A stretch of DNA of 9,531 nt. It comes from Acidobacteriota bacterium (GTDB taxonomy: Bacteria; Acidobacteriota; Blastocatellia; Pyrinomonadales; Pyrinomonadaceae). Where the stretch lies: assembly GCA_020201365.1 (NCBI GenBank), contig JAIVGV010000047.1:1-9531 (forward strand). Reading direction: 5' to 3'. Both the position numbers and the translations under genes were made by a program. Below the pieces are notes generated by a model that had not been told where the DNA came from, ran no database searches, and worked only from the letters and a program-made list of their open reading frames with translations. Shown here piece after piece: positions 6,591 to 9,531 of this stretch. Numbering within the stretch: the stretch's first letter is position 1; every line of letters starts with the position of its first letter.

Positions 6591-7556
6591 ATGCCGGAAA
6601 CTGACGAGACGATGACACGCTACCTGCTCGGAGAACTCTCCGAAGCGGAGCAGTCCCGGCTGGAAGAGCGTTACTTCACGGACGCACAAGCCTTCAATCA
6701 GTTGGTTCAACTCGAAACCGAGCTGGTTGACGGCTACGCCCGCGACCGCCTCACTCCGCGAATGCGCGCGCGCTTCGAGCGCGCCTACCTGGTCAACCCC
6801 AACCGGCGCGCGCGCTTGAGATTCGGCGCGGCGTTGGCGGCTAAGCTCGACGAGGCTGCCGCATCGCGAGCCGTCGGACAAACGAACTTGAGAGCCCCGT
6901 CGTGGCGGCAGCGATTCTTTTCGTCAATCACAGGCGGGCGGAGGGCGTTAGCTGTCTCCATGGCGCTGGCGCTCTTGCTGCTCTCCACGGTCTCCGTCTG
7001 GTTGTTCATCCAGAGCAGGCGCCTCCGGCAAGACCTGGCTCGGACTCGTGACGCGCAGGCGGCGCAGCAGCAGCGCGAGCGTGAAGCGCAACAACAACTC
7101 GCCGACGAGCAGAAGAGAAATCAGGAGTTGACGGCTGAACTCGGCGAGCGCGCCGGCACCGCACCTCAGCCTCAGCCCCCGCCGTCTCCGACCGCACAGC
7201 CCGCGCCGGTCGTCGCTTCGTTGGTACTGACGGCAAGCGGCATCAGAGGAGTTGACACGGGCGCGCCCGCGAGGCTCGTCATCCCTCAGGGAGCGCGGCA
7301 GGTTCGGCTCCAACTAAATCTGAGCGGGAACGATTATCAAAGCTACCAACTCGTCTTGCAGGCGGTCGGCGGCCGTGAGGTTTTCAACCGCCCGCGCGTC
7401 AAACCCATCAACACCAGAACAGGCGCGAGCTTCGTCGTCGCGCTGCCGGCTTCAAAGGTCAGCGCAGGAGATTACATCCTCACACTCAAAGGCTTCACCG
7501 CAGGCGGCGAACTCGAAGACGTGAGCCAATCCATCTTTCACGTAGAAAAAAAGTGA
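6591..7556 (+). CDS. Single-pass membrane anti-sigma-like protein
   Basis: This 321-residue protein is the likely antagonist of the adjacent sigma factor. The N-terminus (about 8-86: MTRYLLGELSEAEQ, LEERYFTD, LVQLETELVDGYARDRL, RMRARFERAYL) is an alpha-helical region typical of membrane anti-sigma proteins encoded beside sigma genes in Acidobacteriota. It has no cysteine, so it is not a zinc-binding anti-sigma domain. One transmembrane helix lies at about 119-140 (ALAVSMALALLLLSTVSVWL). A glutamine-rich coiled coil (about 142-185) and a proline-rich hinge (191-207) follow, then a probable extracytoplasmic beta-sandwich (208-321) ending in DYILTLKGFTAGGELE. The start at 6591 lacks a clear ribosome site. 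M8 at 6612 is an alternative, and an in-frame stop at 6570-6572 rules out earlier starts. Anti-sigma function is inferred from position and layout. The exposed hinge and outer domain would suit proteolytic control by the exported CHAT peptidase, which is untested. Confidence 0.72.
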   Translation: MPETDETMTRYLLGELSEAEQSRLEERYFTDAQAFNQLVQLETELVDGYARDRLTPRMRARFERAYLVNPNRRARLRFGAALAAKLDEAAASRAVGQTNLRAPSWRQRFFSSITGGRRALAVSMALALLLLSTVSVWLFIQSRRLRQDLARTRDAQAAQQQREREAQQQLADEQKRNQELTAELGERAGTAPQPQPPPSPTAQPAPVVASLVLTASGIRGVDTGAPARLVIPQGARQVRLQLNLSGNDYQSYQLVLQAVGGREVFNRPRVKPINTRTGASFVVALPASKVSAGDYILTLKGFTAGGELEDVSQSIFHVEKK

Positions 7557-7562
7557 TACCGA

Positions 7563-7586
7563 GACTCTCACCTCGACTCTCACCTC
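7563..7586. repeat. Perfect 12-bp tandem duplication
   Basis: GACTCTCACCTC occurs twice without a gap immediately after the stop codon of the anti-sigma-like gene. It has the look of replication slippage and has no evident function. Confidence 0.6.
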
Positions 7587-7658
7587 AGCGCCCGGGCTAA
7601 CGACCGACATCCGCCGACTCACCCTCCCTCCGGTTCAAACATGCCGCCCGCGTCCCCG

Positions 7659-7677
7659 CCCGTCCTAACCGGACGGG
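7659..7677 (+). terminator. GC-rich hairpin after the anti-sigma-like gene, possible terminator
   Basis: CCCGTCC (7659-7665) pairs perfectly with GGACGGG (7671-7677) around a 5-base loop about 100 bases past the stop of the preceding gene. No T-run follows directly; the next one is TTTTTT at 7720-7725. It may be a factor-assisted terminator or a 3'-end stabiliser. It is the best candidate for the end of the CHAT-sigma-anti-sigma transcript. Confidence 0.35.
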
Positions 7678-7725
7678 GGGCGGCGACTGCCCCAAACACC
7701 GCCTCCGCCGCGCGGAAAATTTTTT

Positions 7726-7777
7726 GCGATACGTTCGCCGCGCCTTTGCCACTAGATAACAGAGCTAGTGGTATCGC
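7726..7777 (+). promoter_or_regulatory. Nested inverted repeats upstream of the SBBP gene
   Basis: CCACTAG (7749-7755) is mirrored by CTAGTGG (7765-7771) around a 9-base loop. Directly adjoining, TATCGC (7772-7777) can pair with GCGATA (7726-7731). The two helices would stack, with 17 bases bulged on the 5' side only. The structure ends about 85 bases before the ATG at 7863. It could be a leader RNA element or an operator. It matches no riboswitch family that I can name. Confidence 0.35.
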
Positions 7778-7862
7778 GATTATTTCAGGAGACCGAAAGG
7801 CGCGCCTCGAGGATTTACGCGCGCGTGCCGGCGTCGGTGTCAAGATTTACGGGAGACCTGCG

Positions 7863-9531
7863 ATGAGAAGAACAAAAACCAACGCCGCCAGCCACACGGC
7901 ACTGCGCCGTGCGATTTTCGCGCTCGCGTTCTTGAGCCTGTTGAACTCGCTCGTCCTGCCGATGCCGTTCACGAACGCCTCGGCGCGCGACGGCAGGGCT
8001 GCGAACTCGACGGCGGTTGAACACGCCGCCGCCCCGGCGCGGGCGCAAGATACAGCCGCCGCGCAAGCACAAGCGCGCGAGGCTTACGGCAAGGTGTCGT
8101 TGACCTTTGAGGCTAACGAGGGGCAGACCGATCCGCGGGTCAACTTCCTGACGCGCGCTGGCGGCGCGACCGTCTTCCTCACGCCGACCGAAGCCGTCTT
8201 CGCCCTCGCCGTGCCGAATACGGGCGCGGGCGCGGCGACCGCGAGCAAGACGCTCGACCCGCGCGCACGTGCGGCAGCAGCCGCGCCTCAGCAGACTGCC
8301 GTGTTGCGTATGCAGATTGCGGGCGCGAACGCGCAAGCAGCGGTCAAGGGGCTTGAGAAGCAGGAGGGGATAGTCAACTACTTCGTCGGCTCCGACCCCG
8401 AGAAGTGGCACACGAACATCCCGACCTACGGGAGAGTCGAGTACGCGGGCGTCTATCCCGGCGTCGGTCTGGTCTATTACGGCGACGGCGGGCGGTTGGA
8501 GTACGACTTCGTCGTCGAGCCGGGCGCGGACGCCTCTCAAGTGGCTTTGAAGTTTGAGGGTGCGGATGATTTGCAGTTGGGCGCGAACGGCGACCTACTT
8601 ATTAAGACGGCTGCGGGCGAAGTGCGGCAACAGAAGCCAGTGGTCTATCAGGAGTCGGACGGCGTGCGGCAGGAGGTCGAGAGCGGCTACGTGCTCAAGG
8701 GCGGCGGCGCGGTTGGCTTCTCACTTGGCGCGTATGACGCGAGCAAGAAACTCATCATTGACCCGGTGCTGGCTTACTCTACATACCTCGGCGGCAGCCG
8801 CGACGATGTAGGCAACGCCATCGCGGTTGACTCGGCTGGCGACGCTTACGTGGCAGGCACTACCTCGTCGTTCAACTTTCCGGTCACCAACTCGTCCGGC
8901 AATAATGTTTTCCAAGATGTATTCGTCACGAAGCTCAACGCCGGCGGCTCGGCGCTGGTCTATTCCACCTATCTGGGCGGGGGCCACGACGACGCGGCCA
9001 CCGGCCTCGCGCTTGACCCGGCAGGCAACGCCTACATCACCGGACTTACCAATTCACAAACCGGCGAATTCCCGACATCGGCGAACGCCGCGCAGAAGAC
9101 TTACGGCGGCGGAACCGACGACGCGTTCGTCATGAAGTTGAACGCGAGCGGTTCGGCGCTGCTCTACTCGACCTATCTCGGCGGGAGCGGTGAAGATGAC
9201 GGCAACGGCATCGCGTTGGACTCGGCTGGCAACACTTACGTCACGGGGGTTACTCGTTCGACCGACTTCCCGGTAGTCAATGCTTTTCAGCCTCATTTTG
9301 GCGGCGGTGTCTTCGATGCGTTCGTCACGAAGTTGAGCGCAGATGGCTCGGCCTTCCGCTACTCGACTTACTTGGGCGGCAGCAACCCGGATTTTGGCGC
9401 CGGCATCGCGGTGAACTCGAGCAATGCCAATTTCACCGACGTTTACGTCGCCGGGAGTACGTCGTCGTCGAACTTCCCCCGCACCATCATATCCAACACT
9501 TTAAGCGGAGGGACTGATGCGTTCGTGGTGG
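7863..9531 (+). CDS. Exported DUF7948/SBBP-repeat protein (3' partial)
   Basis: The open frame runs 556 codons to the window end without a stop. The ATG is preceded by GGGAG at 7851-7855 with 7-base spacing, a good ribosome site. Residues 1-41 look like a signal peptide (basic MRRTK..., hydrophobic AIFALAFLSLLNSLVL, then NASA). An Ala-rich linker follows. Residues about 75-304 match the DUF7948 type of domain that precedes SBBP repeats (FEANEGQTD at 82-90, FVGSDPEKWHTNIPTY, GVYPGVGLVYYG, LEYDFVVEPGA, LIIDPVLAYSTYLGG). From residue 305 four beta-propeller-like SBBP repeats are visible. The protein is probably secreted or surface-exposed. Such proteins often carry further C-terminal modules that cannot be seen here. 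Its role is unknown, and adhesion or polymer binding is only a guess. Any link to the upstream sigma factor depends on its promoter. Confidence 0.88.
   Translation, partial: MRRTKTNAASHTALRRAIFALAFLSLLNSLVLPMPFTNASARDGRAANSTAVEHAAAPARAQDTAAAQAQAREAYGKVSLTFEANEGQTDPRVNFLTRAGGATVFLTPTEAVFALAVPNTGAGAATASKTLDPRARAAAAAPQQTAVLRMQIAGANAQAAVKGLEKQEGIVNYFVGSDPEKWHTNIPTYGRVEYAGVYPGVGLVYYGDGGRLEYDFVVEPGADASQVALKFEGADDLQLGANGDLLIKTAAGEVRQQKPVVYQESDGVRQEVESGYVLKGGGAVGFSLGAYDASKKLIIDPVLAYSTYLGGSRDDVGNAIAVDSAGDAYVAGTTSSFNFPVTNSSGNNVFQDVFVTKLNAGGSALVYSTYLGGGHDDAATGLALDPAGNAYITGLTNSQTGEFPTSANAAQKTYGGGTDDAFVMKLNASGSALLYSTYLGGSGEDDGNGIALDSAGNTYVTGVTRSTDFPVVNAFQPHFGGGVFDAFVTKLSADGSAFRYSTYLGGSNPDFGAGIAVNSSNANFTDVYVAGSTSSSNFPRTIISNTLSGGTDAFVV
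8775..9531 (+). repeat. Four SBBP repeats (last one partial)
   Basis: Repeat units begin with YSTYLGG at 8775, 8961, 9165 and 9360 and are 62, 68, 65 and at least 57 codons long. Each continues with D..GNAIAVDSAG, then AYVAGTT and FP, then a Gly-rich loop, and closes with DAFVTKLNASGSAL. The units resemble each other at DNA level as well (for example TTCGTCACGAAG at 8923 and 9321), so slippage or recombination between units is possible. The array continues beyond the window. Confidence 0.85.

Noticed and set aside
5956..6618. Minus-strand open frame of about 220 codons opposite the sigma factor
   Set aside because: It is a shadow of the sigma factor frame. The plus frame has clear region 2 and region 4 features.
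2725..7556. A type III-E CRISPR (Craspase) locus
   Set aside because: There is no repeat-spacer array and no Cas7-11 or Csx30-like gene in the window. Only the TPR-CHAT plus sigma factor theme is shared.
7778..7862. Possible riboswitch (CCGAAAGG tetraloop-like string in the SBBP leader)
   Set aside because: The surrounding bases do not match the c-di-GMP or other riboswitch consensus that I can recall, and a GAAA loop alone is not evidence.
7815..8540. Minus-strand open frame of about 241 codons opposite the SBBP gene
   Set aside because: It is antisense to the DUF7948 domain and Arg-rich, with no domain signature. The plus frame has a signal peptide, good ribosome site and family motifs.

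Overview
The window looks like a chromosomal segment of an Acidobacteriota bacterium, most likely of the Blastocatellia/Pyrinomonas type. This is inferred from the company of protein families, not from a marker gene. These are a winged-helix/TPR regulator without a membrane anchor, a TPR-CHAT peptidase with an export signal, a small sigma factor followed by a cysteine-free membrane anti-sigma-like protein, and an exported protein with SBBP repeats. Coding DNA is GC-rich. The 2.0-2.7 kb intergenic region is visibly more AT-rich.

Layout. Positions 1-223 are non-coding upstream sequence with one possible promoter. Gene 1 (224-2017) is an OmpR-type winged-helix DNA-binding protein fused to a TolB-like domain and a TPR array. 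A long intergenic region (2018-2685) follows. It holds a fragment resembling the end of a winged-helix domain (GYRF motif), a 15-16 bp hairpin that reads best as a minus-strand terminator (2309-2348), and a possible 34-codon cysteine-containing gene on the minus strand (2330-2434). It also holds an inverted repeat (2481-2501) and a possible plus-strand promoter for the next block.

Positions 2725-7556 look like one transcription unit. It starts with a large TPR-CHAT protein with intact His and Cys catalytic residues and an N-terminal signal sequence. A sigma-70-family factor follows, its ATG directly abutting the CHAT stop codon. After an 80 bp gap comes a single-pass membrane protein with an anti-sigma-like N-terminus and an extracytoplasmic beta domain. 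After about 300 bp of non-coding DNA with hairpins, an exported protein (DUF7948 plus SBBP repeats) begins at 7863 and runs off the window end.

Working model (inference). The three-gene block resembles a protease-gated sigma switch. The membrane protein would hold the sigma factor at the inner face of the membrane. The exported CHAT peptidase would cut its outer domain in response to a signal sensed by the TPR/beta region, releasing the sigma factor. This is comparable in logic to RseA/DegS regulation. It also recalls Craspase, where a TPR-CHAT protease cleaves a protein linked to a sigma factor. No CRISPR array, tRNA, rRNA or insertion sequence was seen.
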